Below are positions 8,434-16,783 of a DNA stretch of 49,507 bases, in pieces. The notes under the pieces are model-generated. The model did not search any database. It was given only the letters and a program-made list of their open reading frames with translations, and had not been told where the DNA came from. Every line of letters begins with the position of its first letter. Position 1 is the first letter of the stretch. The position numbers were made by a program, and so were the translations under genes. Source of the stretch: Bacillota bacterium (lineage in GTDB: Bacteria; Bacillota; Clostridia; Clostridiales; Clostridiaceae); NCBI GenBank assembly GCA_021781655.1, contig JAJXWJ010000020.1, forward strand, positions 1 to 49,507. Reading direction: 5' to 3'.

Positions 8434-9306
8434 ATGAATCTTATTAAACTTGAAATCTTAGTTCTTATTTCAAAATTCAACAAAGTAACCGTTGTAGCTG
8501 AAAAACTTGGAATAAAGCAACCTACTGTCACTTTTCATATGAAAAGTCTTGAAAAATCTCTTGGCATATCTCTTTTTGAAATCCATGGTGGCTATACCGT
8601 TTTAACTGAACCTGGTGAGGTTCTACTCCATTACGCAAGTAAGATTTTGAAACTAAATGATGAGGCAGAAAGGGCCATTGGAGAGTTTAATTCCCTTCAA
8701 AGAGGAACCTTTAAAATTGGAGCAAGCTATGTGCCTTCTTCATATTTAATGCCAACTGTTTTGAAAACTATGAAAATAGAATGTCCAAAGCTTAACATAT
8801 CAGTAACTTCATGCCCTTCTAAAAGCATAATTCAAATGATTTTAAATCATGAATTAGATGCAGGCATAATTTGTACTACCGGTTCTCAAAATCCAAATAT
8901 TACATACAAAAAAATATATCAGGATGAACTTGTTTTGGTATTTTCAGAAAAAAATCCTTTAGCAAAATCCGAAAGCTTAAAAGTTGACGATTTGTTAAAT
9001 AAAACCTTTGTTCATCATAGTACGATATCATCCACTAGGCAATTAGTAGACAAGTGGTTAATAAATAACAGTTTAGCCTTTGATTCTATTGTTGAGCTTG
9101 ATTCCATTGATTCTATTAAGCATACTTTAGTATCCACAGATTGGCTTTCAATTTTATCAAAAAAAGCTGTTGATGAAGAAATTAAAAGAGGAGAACTAGT
9201 TTATAGAGAGCTTCCTGGCGATAAGCTAGAAAGGGATATATATTTAATTCGGAATAAAGATAGATGGCTTTCCCCCATTATGAGGAAGTTTTTTGATGCT
9301 TTTTAG
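8434..9306 (+). CDS. LysR-family transcriptional regulator
   Basis: 290-residue LysR-type regulator. Residues 1-60 form the winged helix (LEILVLISKFNKVTVVAEKL, then QPTVTFHMKSLEKSLGISLF) and the rest is the two-lobed effector-binding domain (FKIGASYVPSSYLMPTVL, HELDAGIICT, LVLVFSEKNPLA). The CysL/CbbR-like look of the effector domain suggests a small anionic ligand. Divergent placement next to the importer operon suggests that it controls that operon and itself; the imported compound or a derivative may be its co-inducer. A perfect terminator follows. Confidence 0.92.
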   Translation: MNLIKLEILVLISKFNKVTVVAEKLGIKQPTVTFHMKSLEKSLGISLFEIHGGYTVLTEPGEVLLHYASKILKLNDEAERAIGEFNSLQRGTFKIGASYVPSSYLMPTVLKTMKIECPKLNISVTSCPSKSIIQMILNHELDAGIICTTGSQNPNITYKKIYQDELVLVFSEKNPLAKSESLKVDDLLNKTFVHHSTISSTRQLVDKWLINNSLAFDSIVELDSIDSIKHTLVSTDWLSILSKKAVDEEIKRGELVYRELPGDKLERDIYLIRNKDRWLSPIMRKFFDAF

Positions 9307-9317
9307 AAGCAGCAATA

Positions 9318-9360
9318 AAAAACCTCCATAGCTTGAAACGTTTCTTCTATGGAGGTTTTT
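9318..9360. terminator. Rho-independent terminator, bidirectional
   Basis: Arms AAAAACCTCCATAG (9318-9331) and CTATGGAGGTTTTT (9347-9360), loop 15 nt, with T tracts on both strands. It serves the LysR gene and the converging NmrA-like gene. Confidence 0.88.
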
Positions 9361-9405
9361 CTATTGTCAAAATATAAACTGAGTAATTGTTCATTGTTAT
9401 CAAAC

Positions 9406-10020
9406 TTACTTACTTAGTCCAACGCTTTTTCCGATATATTTATCATCTTGTATTGCCTTTAGTAAAAAGCTAGCTACATCCGCACGGGAAATACTCATAC
9501 CTCTATCAGGAACACCCTCTTCAGCTTCTCTATATTCACCTTTAAACTCTCCATCTGTTAAGGACATCGGTCTAGCTATTGTAAAATCCACTCCACTTTT
9601 TTGTAAGTACTCAAAAGCACCCTTATGGTCTTTTAATGTATTTTTTAGCACGTAACTTATAATTTTTCCAATTACTCCTTTCAATTCACCATGTATCCCT
9701 GCAGACGCAATTTGAGATATTCGGTTCACTCCTGTTTCCTTCATAGCATCCACAATATTTTTTGTTATATCTGTAATAATTGTCGATACTTTTGTTCCTG
9801 GTCCTCCTATACAACTAATTACAGCATCTTGACCATTCATAGCTTTTTTTACATCTTCATATTGGGTTGCTTGTCCAACTACTATATGCAATTTCTCAGA
9901 CTTTATTTTTATAGCTTCAGCATTCCTCACAAAAGCTGTCACTTCTATTCCATTACTAAGTGCCTGTTCAATTACTTTTTGACCTGTCTTCCCATTAGCT
10001 CCAAAAACTATAATCTTCAT
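9406..10020 (-). CDS. NAD(P)-binding NmrA/atypical SDR protein
   Basis: 204-residue Rossmann-fold protein of the NAD(P)H-binding (PF13460, biliverdin-reductase-B-like) group. The N-terminus MKIIVFGANGKTGQKVIEQA contains the GxxGxxG dinucleotide motif; AVISCIGGPG and SGVDFTIARPMSLTDGEFKG follow in the expected places. Members are redox sensors or reductases of poorly defined substrate. The ATG lies 1 bp past the stop of the MerR-family regulator gene, so the two are co-transcribed and probably respond to the same stress signal. Confidence 0.88.
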   Translation of the reverse strand: MKIIVFGANGKTGQKVIEQALSNGIEVTAFVRNAEAIKIKSEKLHIVVGQATQYEDVKKAMNGQDAVISCIGGPGTKVSTIITDITKNIVDAMKETGVNRISQIASAGIHGELKGVIGKIISYVLKNTLKDHKGAFEYLQKSGVDFTIARPMSLTDGEFKGEYREAEEGVPDRGMSISRADVASFLLKAIQDDKYIGKSVGLSK

Positions 10021-10021
10021 T

Positions 10022-10798
10022 TTAATCTCTCCTCGTCATATTGATTTTATTTTTTTCTGCATAGTACAAAAATGTCTTTTCCATAAATGGCTGAGCTTTC
10101 TTTTGAATTTGCTTAAATTGTTCTGGCCACTTATCTGCACTATAATAAAATTCAATCATCTTATTTAACAGCTCCAAGTTACCACCACTAATTTTATCCA
10201 TTTGTTTCCACCATGTTTCTGCAAGCTTCTGTGCTTCTGTACTCTCTGGTTGTACTCCATTTTCTTCAAGAAAAATAGCTTCATCAAATATTTCCTTCCA
10301 CCAGCCTGGCGAAATGGTTTTTGCTACATCTTTTTGCTCAAGCATATGGTCTATCAATTTATTATCTAAATATTTTACTATCCAGTAATATTCATTGTTT
10401 TGCTGAATTAGATTAATCATATTTGAATATTTAAACCAATCAACTTCTTTTTTATTCTCAATTTCAGCTTTTAACACCTCTATCGATTCTGATACCTTCT
10501 GTAATTTATCAATTTCCTTTATTACTATTTCAGATTGCTTATTTAATAAATTTACTACATCATTTATATCATTAACTGGGATAATATTATTTTTTATATC
10601 TTCTAAGGAGAAGCCTAAGCCTTTTAAAGATATTATCTGATGAAGCGTTGTTATATCTTTAGTTCTATAAATTCTTCTACCACTTTCGGTAATTTCAGAA
10701 GGCTTCATTAACCCAATTTGATCATAATATTGTAGCGTTCGTACAGAAATATTAAAAAGTTTAGCTAATTCACCAATTGTTAATTTTTCTTTATCCAT
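10022..10798 (-). CDS. MerR-family regulator, TipA-like
   Basis: N-terminal MerR winged helix (LTIGELAKLFNISVRTLQYY, then DQIGLMKPSEI), a coiled-coil dimerisation helix (~70-125) and a C-terminal region with the TipAS-like pattern of sensor domains (SAEAQKLAETWW-like STEAQKLAETWWKQM, then FYYSADKWPEQF). I start it at the ATG at 10798, which has AGAGGGTG 9 nt upstream; a GTG 12 bp earlier overlaps that site. It is the first gene of a two-gene operon with the NmrA-like protein, and a MerR-type operator lies directly upstream, so autoregulation is expected. Its inducer is unknown. Confidence 0.9.
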   Translation of the reverse strand: MDKEKLTIGELAKLFNISVRTLQYYDQIGLMKPSEITESGRRIYRTKDITTLHQIISLKGLGFSLEDIKNNIIPVNDINDVVNLLNKQSEIVIKEIDKLQKVSESIEVLKAEIENKKEVDWFKYSNMINLIQQNNEYYWIVKYLDNKLIDHMLEQKDVAKTISPGWWKEIFDEAIFLEENGVQPESTEAQKLAETWWKQMDKISGGNLELLNKMIEFYYSADKWPEQFKQIQKKAQPFMEKTFLYYAEKNKINMTRRD

Positions 10799-10823
10799 AG
10801 CCTTATTCACCCTCTTTTTAATA

Positions 10824-10854
10824 ATTATAAAACATAACGTAACGTCATAATCAA
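10824..10854 (-). promoter_or_regulatory. MerR-type promoter with 19-bp spacer and operator
   Basis: On the minus strand TTGATT (10849-10854) and TATAAT (10824-10829) are separated by 19 bp, the over-long spacing characteristic of MerR-activated promoters. The spacer holds a near-perfect inverted repeat ATGACGT-T-ACGTTAT (10834-10848, one mismatch). This is just what a MerR protein needs to untwist the promoter on effector binding. Confidence 0.8.
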
Positions 10855-11005
10855 TACTTTTTTACTTTATTCAGAAATTTTCAACTCTTATAATGGTCCT
10901 CTTTGAAATGTTAATATACCCACAAAATAAAACTCCTAAAAATTATTTATATAAATTAAAAAAGCTTCTTATCAAATGACAAGAAGACATCACTGTGAAA
11001 TATAC

Positions 11006-11295
11006 TTATTTCCTTAGTACTCCATTTAAAAAAATCCACGAATCATAGTTCTGCTTTATACCTGGCATAAGTAAAATATCATACAGAGGAATTCTTTCTA
11101 TTAATTCATCAAACCATTCTGCAAATGATTTTCTGGCTTCTTTACACATAAAATTATTAGTAACTAGTCTAAATTCATCTGGAATTCAATCTCGTGCTTT
11201 ATTTGAAATAATAAATTGATTTATTAGTTCTCTGTTTTGGGTTTATATTTCCTTTATTTCTATAATATTATCACTATCTATCACTTTAAATCTAT
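11006..11295 (-). pseudogene. Decayed ORF with two in-frame stops, family not recognised
   Basis: Directly behind the GNAT gene one minus-strand frame reads NRFKVIDSDNIIEIKEI, TAA, TQNRELINQFIISNKARD, TGA, IPDEFRLVTNNFMCKEARKS and on to NGVLRK, TAA at 11006. The segments are protein-like (EWFDELIERIPLYDILLMPG) and stay in one frame, so nonsense mutations rather than frameshifts broke it. No start codon is apparent; the 5' end may be lost at the junction with the GNAT gene. I cannot name the family. Confidence 0.4.
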
Positions 11296-11796
11296 TCAAA
11301 TTGTAAAGTACAAAATGTCAGCCGTAATTATTTTCCCATTAAATTCATCTTTTCTAGAAGATACAATTTCCCCACCCATGTGTTTGTAAAATTGTAATGC
11401 TGGATTTCCTTGCAGGCAATTTATAATAACAGACGTATATCCCCGCTGACTCAGCTTCATGGTTGCTGCATCAAATAGTTTTTTTCCTAACCCCATGTGC
11501 TGAAATCCCTTCAATATGTATAAAGCATTAATTTCTCCTGAAGCTAAAAATGCTTCATCTCTCGATTTTCCGTAATTACAAAAGCCGATAATTGTATTAT
11601 CAAAGGTGGCTACAATGAAATTATCCTCTTTTTCTATTTCAGCACTTTTATCCTTTGCTCGATCTAATAATTCATCTATCCTTTTATCGATTACCTCATC
11701 TGGTAATACACCAGTATAGGTAGTTTTCCACGTATACACATTTACAATGCTAATTCCTAAGGCATCTTCTGGGGTAGCCTTTCGAATGTTGAACAT
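11296..11796 (-). CDS. GNAT-family N-acetyltransferase
   Basis: Acetyl-CoA-dependent acetyltransferase of the GNAT fold. The protein MFNIRKATPEDALGISIVNV is followed by a central strand IIGFCNYGKSRDE, the β4 EINALYILKGFQHMGLGKKL with the acetyl-CoA-binding Q/RxxGxG/A loop (QHMGLGKKL), and a C-terminal NPALQFYKHMGGE typical of the family. I start it at the ATG at 11796 because AGAGGTG precedes it by 6 nt; 8 further codons upstream are open but lack a site. The substrate cannot be read from sequence. No obvious operon partner. Confidence 0.88.
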   Translation of the reverse strand: MFNIRKATPEDALGISIVNVYTWKTTYTGVLPDEVIDKRIDELLDRAKDKSAEIEKEDNFIVATFDNTIIGFCNYGKSRDEAFLASGEINALYILKGFQHMGLGKKLFDAATMKLSQRGYTSVIINCLQGNPALQFYKHMGGEIVSSRKDEFNGKIITADILYFTI

Positions 11797-12029
11797 TAAA
11801 ACACCTCTTTCTACAAACATTTAACTATAGCATTAGTTATAAAATCATTATTTCTTAAAATTAGCTCATTGAATTATTTTTTACTTTCAGCCATTATGTT
11901 TCTTACATGACTCCCTTACCCACAGAATTTTTAATTATTGCTCACTATTTAACAGAAGAAATCTATTTTTTCTTGTTGTGAACTTATTCTTAGTTATTAT
12001 GGATAAACCGTTATCCTTCTTAACAAACT

Positions 12030-12828
12030 TTAATTTCCTTCATCACTTAACTGCTGTATTTCTGCTATTTCGGTTAATTCATGAAGCTTTTTCTTTAAAA
12101 GATTTTTATCAATTAGTTTTAAAGTATATTCAGAAACCAAAGTAGGTGACAAACTCCTAGATAGTGCAAATTCAACCACTTCATCTTCTTTATTTGCACA
12201 AAGTATAACACCCACACTTGGGTTTTCATTTTGTTTTTTATGTTCTCTTTCAAGAGCTTCCAAGTAAAAATTCATTTTACCTAAATGTTCAGGTTTAACG
12301 ATATTCTTCACCAATAAAAGTAAAATCTTTACCTATTTCTAAAATAAATTTTTTCAAATTGCTAATGATAGCTTTTTTAAAATCATATTCAAAAAATCTT
12401 TCAGGTAAATTTAAAAATTCTAAAACATAGGTGTCTAAAAAAGTATCCTTTATTACTTTAGGTACAGCCATAGGTTCTAATTTTTCCGTTGATAACATGT
12501 ATCTTTCAAAATAACTACTATTAGTTGCTGATAAAATTGCAAGATGATTTGACCAACTAATTTGTGTCAACAGTGTTGACACAAATTCATTGCCTTTATA
12601 AGTTTCATAAAACTGCTTCATTCTATAAAGTCCACGTCTATTAAACCCTTTAATTTCTGGACAATTCATTGATATAAACTTTGCTAGTTCATCAATATAT
12701 AAACTTCCCCACTTTTGTTTCTCCATTTGTTCTGATATATATTTACCAACATTCCAGTAAAGTAAAATTAATTCCTCATTAACCTTACGAAGTGCATTTT
12801 CTCCTGAAATATATAACTGAATATACAC
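12030..12828 (-). pseudogene. YhcG/DUF1016 nuclease with its catalytic core deleted
   Basis: The upstream piece (12295-12828) matches the DUF1016 N-terminal domain and the start of its PD-(D/E)XK domain (ALRKVNEELILLYWNVGKYI, then KAIISNLKKFILEIGKDFTF, IGEEYR). The downstream piece (12030-12314), in another frame, resumes at KPEHLGKMNFYLEALEREHK and continues to the family's C-terminus. Normal members have about 32 residues between EEYR and KPEH that include the GDQDFYIDLLFY...VVIELK nuclease residues. Here these are gone and the frame is broken, so the nuclease cannot be made. The upstream part has no convincing start codon (GTG 12828, with a stop a few codons earlier). YhcG proteins occur with type I restriction systems and transposons. 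Confidence 0.75.
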
Positions 12829-12958
12829 TAAAGCTGCTGTGCTTTTATCTAGCTGTCAATATAAAAGTGCTTCTTTTTTATGATTATAGATTCTATATTA
12901 TCTATATTAAGAATTGCTTTTGCCATTCCTTACAAAATACCAAGATTTATATAAATTT

Positions 12959-13129
12959 TTAAAAATCAAAAAGACAATTCTTTATCAGTTTCTTTAAACT
13001 CTTTACCGCACAATTTTCTGCAGGAGAATATTTCATAAGTTTAGCATTGAGCTTTGCTATTTCTGCTCTTAATACATCATTTTCATTTTGTAATAGTTTA
13101 TATTTTTCTAAAAGCTCACTGTAATCCAT
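12959..13129 (-). CDS. Small coiled-coil protein, 56 residues
   Basis: An ATG at 13129 with a strong AGGAGG 10 nt upstream opens MDYSELLEKYKLLQNENDVL, then RAEIAKLNAKLMKYS, ending ...LIKNCLFDF. Residues ~5-33 form a heptad-like coiled coil. The good start site argues that it is or was a genuine gene. The N-terminus resembles the leading coiled coils of larger helicase or primase-helicase proteins, so it may be a stub. Function unknown. Confidence 0.45.
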   Translation of the reverse strand: MDYSELLEKYKLLQNENDVLRAEIAKLNAKLMKYSPAENCAVKSLKKLIKNCLFDF

Positions 13130-13186
13130 CTGTTTTATCCTCCTGCTTGTAGATCATATTTATAATACAAAATATATAGCTAAGAT

Positions 13187-13485
13187 TCATCTTGTTAATT
13201 TCCACTTAAGTATGCTAGCTAATTCCTTTAATTCTAATGATTTTAAGCTGCATAGATACAAAATAACCTTATTCATTAATTTTACATTAGCTCTTTTTTT
13301 ACTCGCTATTTCCTTTATATTTTCTTGAATTTCTAAGGTTAAAGTTGATAAATCGATACTTGCTATCTCTTACTTGTTTATGGAGTTACTCAAATCACTC
13401 TTTGATTTTATAAAAACATCTGAAATAAAATATCTGGTGCCTCTTCCCTGTCCTTCTGCAATAATCAACTTTTTTTCTTATAGGC
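13187..13485 (-). pseudogene. C-terminal fragment of an AlbA_2/HATPase_c_4-type regulator
   Basis: One frame reads IIAEGQGRGTRYFISDVFIK, then SKSDLSNSINK, TAA, EIASIDLSTLTLEIQENIKE and on to ILKWKLTR with TGA at 13187. The GQGRGTRYFIS piece is the winged-helix end of Schlafen/AlbA_2-type regulators (GRGTxYxL). The 5' side (13486-13560) has no matching frame. An internal TAA confirms that it is broken. It lies directly downstream of a second, longer C-terminal fragment of the same general family. Confidence 0.45.
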
Positions 13486-13566
13486 AAGTGAATTTAATGC
13501 AACTACCTTAATAATTTAATCTACTTCCAATTCATATCCATATTTGTACCTAAAGGATCTTATTCA

Positions 13567-14110
13567 TTAAATCTTATCAAATACATCAATATCAACAACA
13601 TCCCAATAACCTTTTCTATTAGAACCTATTCTTTTTATTATTCCTTTTTCTTTTAATCTCTTTATGTTATATTTCACCCCATCAATTGTAATATCACCTG
13701 CAATTTCAACTATATCTTTTACGGTTATCTTTGGGTTATCTTTAATCAATCTAATAATTAACTCTTCTTTTTCTGTAGTGTTTGGTGTAGTGTTTGGTGT
13801 AGTCACACCATTAACATAATTTTTATTCTTTAATATAACTGTAAAAAACTGCTGCTCCGAATAAAACTCTGGTAACTCTTTTTTTTCATATTCCTTTAAA
13901 ATTTTCTTTAATCCACTGCCTCTACGCTCCATAAACTTCAATCTGTGAAACACATCTGAAATTATAGGATTCCTCCTTAAAGATGGTACATGCAGAATAT
14001 CAATTTCCTGAATCCTTTTTCCATTAAACATACCACCTGGAGAAGTAATTTCAAGCCTGTCATCGTACATATCTATATGAACTGATTTATTAGAAAATAA
14101 ATATATTAAA
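13567..14110 (-). pseudogene. AlbA_2/HATPase_c_4 regulator, 5'-truncated
   Basis: Only the C-terminal half survives. From about 14110 the frame matches the family: NKSVHIDMYDDRLEITSPGG, MFNGKRIQEI, PSLRRNPIISDVFHRLKFME, RRGSGLKKILKEYE, then a TPNT repeat and a winged helix (IRLIKDNPKITVKDIVEIAG, KGYWDV). The N-terminal Schlafen/AlbA_2 DNA-binding domain and the start of the HATPase_c_4 module are absent; the frame stays open to 14343 but that part does not look like the family and overlaps another remnant on the opposite strand. Intact relatives of ~450-550 residues are transcriptional regulators. Confidence 0.65.
13776..13803 (-). repeat. 12-bp tandem repeat coding for TPNT units
   Basis: Just over two copies of the 12-bp unit GTGTTTGGTGTA (plus strand) encode TTPNTTPNTT between the ATPase-like part and the winged helix of the truncated regulator, at the same architectural position as the NGGI repeat at the right end of the window. 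Confidence 0.7.
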
Positions 14111-14212
14111 GTACTTGAAACTTGTACAGTGCAATTATTTTCTGGTTTTCTTGAGACTTCTCCTTTACCATTTTGTAAAATCATCACCAACAATGATGCC
14201 TCATGGGCTGGC

Positions 14213-14485
14213 ATGGCAGAATGTATAACTCTTACAAAGCCAAGATATAATTCTGAAGGTTTCAAAATAAGAAGTGAACTTCGATCTATCTGCCTAAAAC
14301 TTAATCTATTTAAAAATGATAGTTTTGATGATGCCCTAAGCACATATTTACATGAATTAGCTCATATTTTCGGAAGTGATAATTCAGTTAATTTCAGCAA
14401 AGCATTAACTACAATATTAAGTAAAATAATCTATAATGCTGAAAATATATCTAAATATAAAGAACAATGGAAGGATATAATATAA
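14213..14485 (+). pseudogene. C-terminal tail of an HSP90-like ATPase protein
   Basis: The plus-strand frame KPRYNSEGFKIRSELRSICL, then FDDALSTYLHELAHIFGSDN and FSKALTTILSKIIYN matches the C-terminal region of bacterial HSP90/GHKL-type ATPase proteins that end in HELxHxFGGDxSxNFSxALT. The whole ATPase domain is missing; to its left is the broken end of the AlbA_2 gene on the other strand. The junction between two oppositely oriented fragments lies around 14110-14213. Confidence 0.5.
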
Positions 14486-14648
14486 ATTTCCCAATCAAAA
14501 ACATTCATTTATTAAAACTGGAATGGCCATTACTTAAAGGTGCATACTCTCATAAATAAGTTCATGAAAAGTTAAAAGCATTATTATCAAAATACTGAGT
14601 ATAATGGTTTTAAGCGAATATTGATATGTTTATGAGGAGTTGACTAAT

Positions 14649-15518
14649 ATGAAAATAAGGAAAGTAATTGGGATTAATATTCTTTTAATTTTGCTAATTG
14701 GGTTATCTGGCTGCGGCAATAAAACCTCTCAAAATAATGATAATAAACAGCCAATTAGCAATCAAACACAAAATAACAGCACAGTACAAATTGACAACGG
14801 GGTGCAAAATAATACTGCTATGTCAAATGTTTCAAAAGGTTCACATCCTTCTCAAAGCAACCCTCCAAAGACACAGAAAGATGTCATTAATAAGCTCAGT
14901 TCAGTATTAAATACAAACGTTCCTAAAATGCTGCCAACAGATGTGCCAGTAGATAATGGGGATTATTTGACAGCTACAACTGTTTCAGAGAAGTGGAATT
15001 ACAAGGTGAATTTCTATCAAAATATTCAGCCGGAAGATATTGACTCTGCGACTGCAGCAAAAGGTAAGTTAGTCGCAACCGTTGAAGGAACTGAATATAA
15101 GAATGCAGCTAGTGCAAAAGAAGCTATAAATGGCTATAGCCAAGTAGACACTTCAAAATATCCTGACATGGATGTAGATTTAGGTCATAATATTAAGGCT
15201 CTTGCAGATGCAGGAATGGGTCATGGATATTTAACCTGGAATGAAGGTAGATGGTGCATTAGGTTAGATAGCCCAAATGACTCGGCATATAAAAATGAAG
15301 AATATCCAGACAGCAAAAAACTAGCAGAAAAAATCGTTGAGTATTTGAATAATTACATGCTTCCTGCACCAGAAAAAATTGGAGTAATAAGTGTTAATAA
15401 TTGGAACAACTTAAATGGAACCACCATAAAGTGGCAATATAATCAAATGGTGTATACGGTTTGGAGTCAGGATCCAATGACAGCTTTAAAGACCGCCGTT
15501 GCAATGAATTTGCTATAA
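14649..15518 (+). CDS. Secreted lipoprotein of unknown function
   Basis: 289 residues. A signal peptide with lipobox IGLSGC (Cys22) is followed by a low-complexity Asn/Gln/Ser-rich spacer (~23-85), then a folded domain (~90-289: ISKLSSVLNTNVP-like NKLSSVLNTNVPKMLPTDVP, WNYKVNFYQNIQPEDIDSAT, GYLTWNEGRWCIRLDSP). I start at ATG 14649 because GAGGAG (14635-14640) lies 8 nt upstream; a GTG at 14640 overlaps that site. The domain looks like those of clostridial exported lipoproteins that follow intracellular-pH or adhesion themes, but I cannot assign one. Its last bases overlap the end of a converging small gene. Confidence 0.75.
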   Translation: MKIRKVIGINILLILLIGLSGCGNKTSQNNDNKQPISNQTQNNSTVQIDNGVQNNTAMSNVSKGSHPSQSNPPKTQKDVINKLSSVLNTNVPKMLPTDVPVDNGDYLTATTVSEKWNYKVNFYQNIQPEDIDSATAAKGKLVATVEGTEYKNAASAKEAINGYSQVDTSKYPDMDVDLGHNIKALADAGMGHGYLTWNEGRWCIRLDSPNDSAYKNEEYPDSKKLAEKIVEYLNNYMLPAPEKIGVISVNNWNNLNGTTIKWQYNQMVYTVWSQDPMTALKTAVAMNLL

Positions 15519-15695
15519 ATCAATCTTTAAATTTTTCAAATCAATTAACTCTTTTGTTGCCTCCTTGTTGTCATTAATAACTTTAATAACCGCCATGTCA
15601 TCTATATATTTCTTATTTCCTTTAATATGTGTTTCTAATATCTGAAGTTTTACAAACTTATTTGGATATGTTAATTTTACTTCTTCCCAATTCAT
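15513..15695 (-). CDS. Small conserved-type protein, 60 residues
   Basis: MNWEEVKLTYPNKFVKLQIL followed by ETHIKGNKKYIDDMAVIKVI resembles a widespread family of small bacterial proteins beginning MNWxEVKxxYPxxWVxxEA; those usually run to about 80-100 residues, so this copy (ending LKNLKIDL) may be shortened at its C-terminus. Start chosen at ATG 15695; a GTG at 15704 sits closer to AAGGA. A -35-like TTGACG about 145 bp upstream, within an inverted repeat, may drive it separately from the operon upstream. Function unknown. Confidence 0.5.
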   Translation of the reverse strand: MNWEEVKLTYPNKFVKLQILETHIKGNKKYIDDMAVIKVINDNKEATKELIDLKNLKIDL

Positions 15696-15822
15696 TGAAA
15701 ACACTATCCTTATATGAACTTCTTATTATATTTTATAATATATTCAATTATATTAATCTCATTTAAATACAAAATAATTCTTACCAGTTAAGAGAGATAC
15801 CTTAGTAGTATTTTTTATATTA

Positions 15823-15852
15823 TTGACAGAAAAGTTTGCGTCAAAACATATA
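15823..15852. promoter_or_regulatory. Inverted repeat and possible promoter
   Basis: TTGAC-n12-GTCAA (15823-15844) is an inverted repeat whose arms both read as -35 boxes: TTGACA on the plus strand with CATATA 18 bp on, and TTGACG on the minus strand with TATAAA 19 bp on. The minus-strand reading could serve the 60-residue gene. Confidence 0.3.
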
Positions 15853-15883
15853 AAAAGTTAATTAATATTATTTTTCAAAACTA

Positions 15884-16300
15884 TTAAATTCCTATAAACC
15901 ATGCCAAAAAGATTGAAATCACAGCATTACGTATAAATAAAGGAATACTTTGGTTTATACTATTTATTGCCGACGTATGATTAATTGAAGCTTTGTTTTT
16001 CAATACGTTTAATGCAATCATTATTATTCCGCAGCTTATAAACAGCAGTGCCCATCCTAGAGCATTAATGTATAAAATGCTTTTAGTCAGATTTACAGTT
16101 TTGTTTACTGTAATCAGCCAGGTGAATACAGCAATCCCAATAGAGAAATTAAAGAACTTTTTTATTAGCTTTATGTATTCATTAGTTAATGTATTTTCAA
16201 ATATTACCGCCCTGTATAAAACTACTGAACTTAATACAATACCAATAACGGATAAAATGTTTCCTATTATGCATAATATACTTATTAGTGTCTGTCCCAT
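15884..16300 (-). CDS. Four-helix integral membrane protein
   Basis: 138 residues with four hydrophobic segments (about 8-30, 48-66, 74-96 and 118-137), the first starting MGQTLISILCIIGNILSVIG. GGAGGATAAGTT precedes the ATG. No catalytic motif is visible. It overlaps the zinc-finger membrane protein gene by 16 bp and is the last gene of the kinase-helicase operon, so it probably forms a membrane partner, by analogy with the membrane-anchored effectors or anchors of other defence operons (inference). Confidence 0.7.
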   Translation of the reverse strand: MGQTLISILCIIGNILSVIGIVLSSVVLYRAVIFENTLTNEYIKLIKKFFNFSIGIAVFTWLITVNKTVNLTKSILYINALGWALLFISCGIIMIALNVLKNKASINHTSAINSINQSIPLFIRNAVISIFLAWFIGI

Positions 16301-16770
16301 AACTTATCCTCCACTTCTTTTATCTTATTTAAAACATGACTTGTTTTTTCTTGAATATTTTTTTTAGTAATTACTAAACCTGCCTGTGCCACTATTTTTT
16401 TCTTTGCAGTATTAATTTCATTTCCTTTATTTAGTTTTTTAAATTGGATATTTGAAATTCTTGCTCCTACATCTAATTTTGTTACAACACTAGCTATATT
16501 GCTCTGAGATTTATACATATCTCTGCCTAAATACAAAGTGCAGGCCATAATTAAAATAATCGAAAAGAATAAAACATTATTTATCACTTTACTTTTTATT
16601 ACAACTGTATCCAAATTATTTAAAATAAACTTTTTATACTTTTCTTTTTGAAACATAATTTCTTCACTAACAATTTCATCAATTTTATCTTTACTTAATG
16701 GTGTATTGCAGATTAAACAAACATTGCTTACAAATGAATTTTTATTAGCACATTTTTCACATTCCCACAT
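16285..16770 (-). CDS. RanBP2-type zinc finger membrane protein
   Basis: 161 residues. The N-terminus matches the RanBP2 zinc finger exactly (W2-x-C4-x2-C7-x3-N11-x6-C18-x2-C21), a fold that in other proteins binds RNA or ubiquitin. It is followed by a charged helix, one membrane segment at about 64-82 (NNVLFFSIILIMACTLYLGR) and an outward or cytoplasmic tail rich in Lys (residues 95-161). AAAGGA precedes the ATG. It overlaps the 4-TM gene, suggesting a two-protein membrane unit. A zinc finger at the very N-terminus of a bacterial single-pass protein suggests recognition of a nucleic acid or partner protein at the membrane (inference). Confidence 0.72.
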   Translation of the reverse strand: MWECEKCANKNSFVSNVCLICNTPLSKDKIDEIVSEEIMFQKEKYKKFILNNLDTVVIKSKVINNVLFFSIILIMACTLYLGRDMYKSQSNIASVVTKLDVGARISNIQFKKLNKGNEINTAKKKIVAQAGLVITKKNIQEKTSHVLNKIKEVEDKLWDRH

Positions 16771-16783
16771 AATATCAATTCCT

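Noticed and set aside
14129-14343. Overlapping open frames on both strands as an antisense gene pair
   Set aside because: Each frame matches its family only outside the overlap; the overlap is the junction of two truncated genes.
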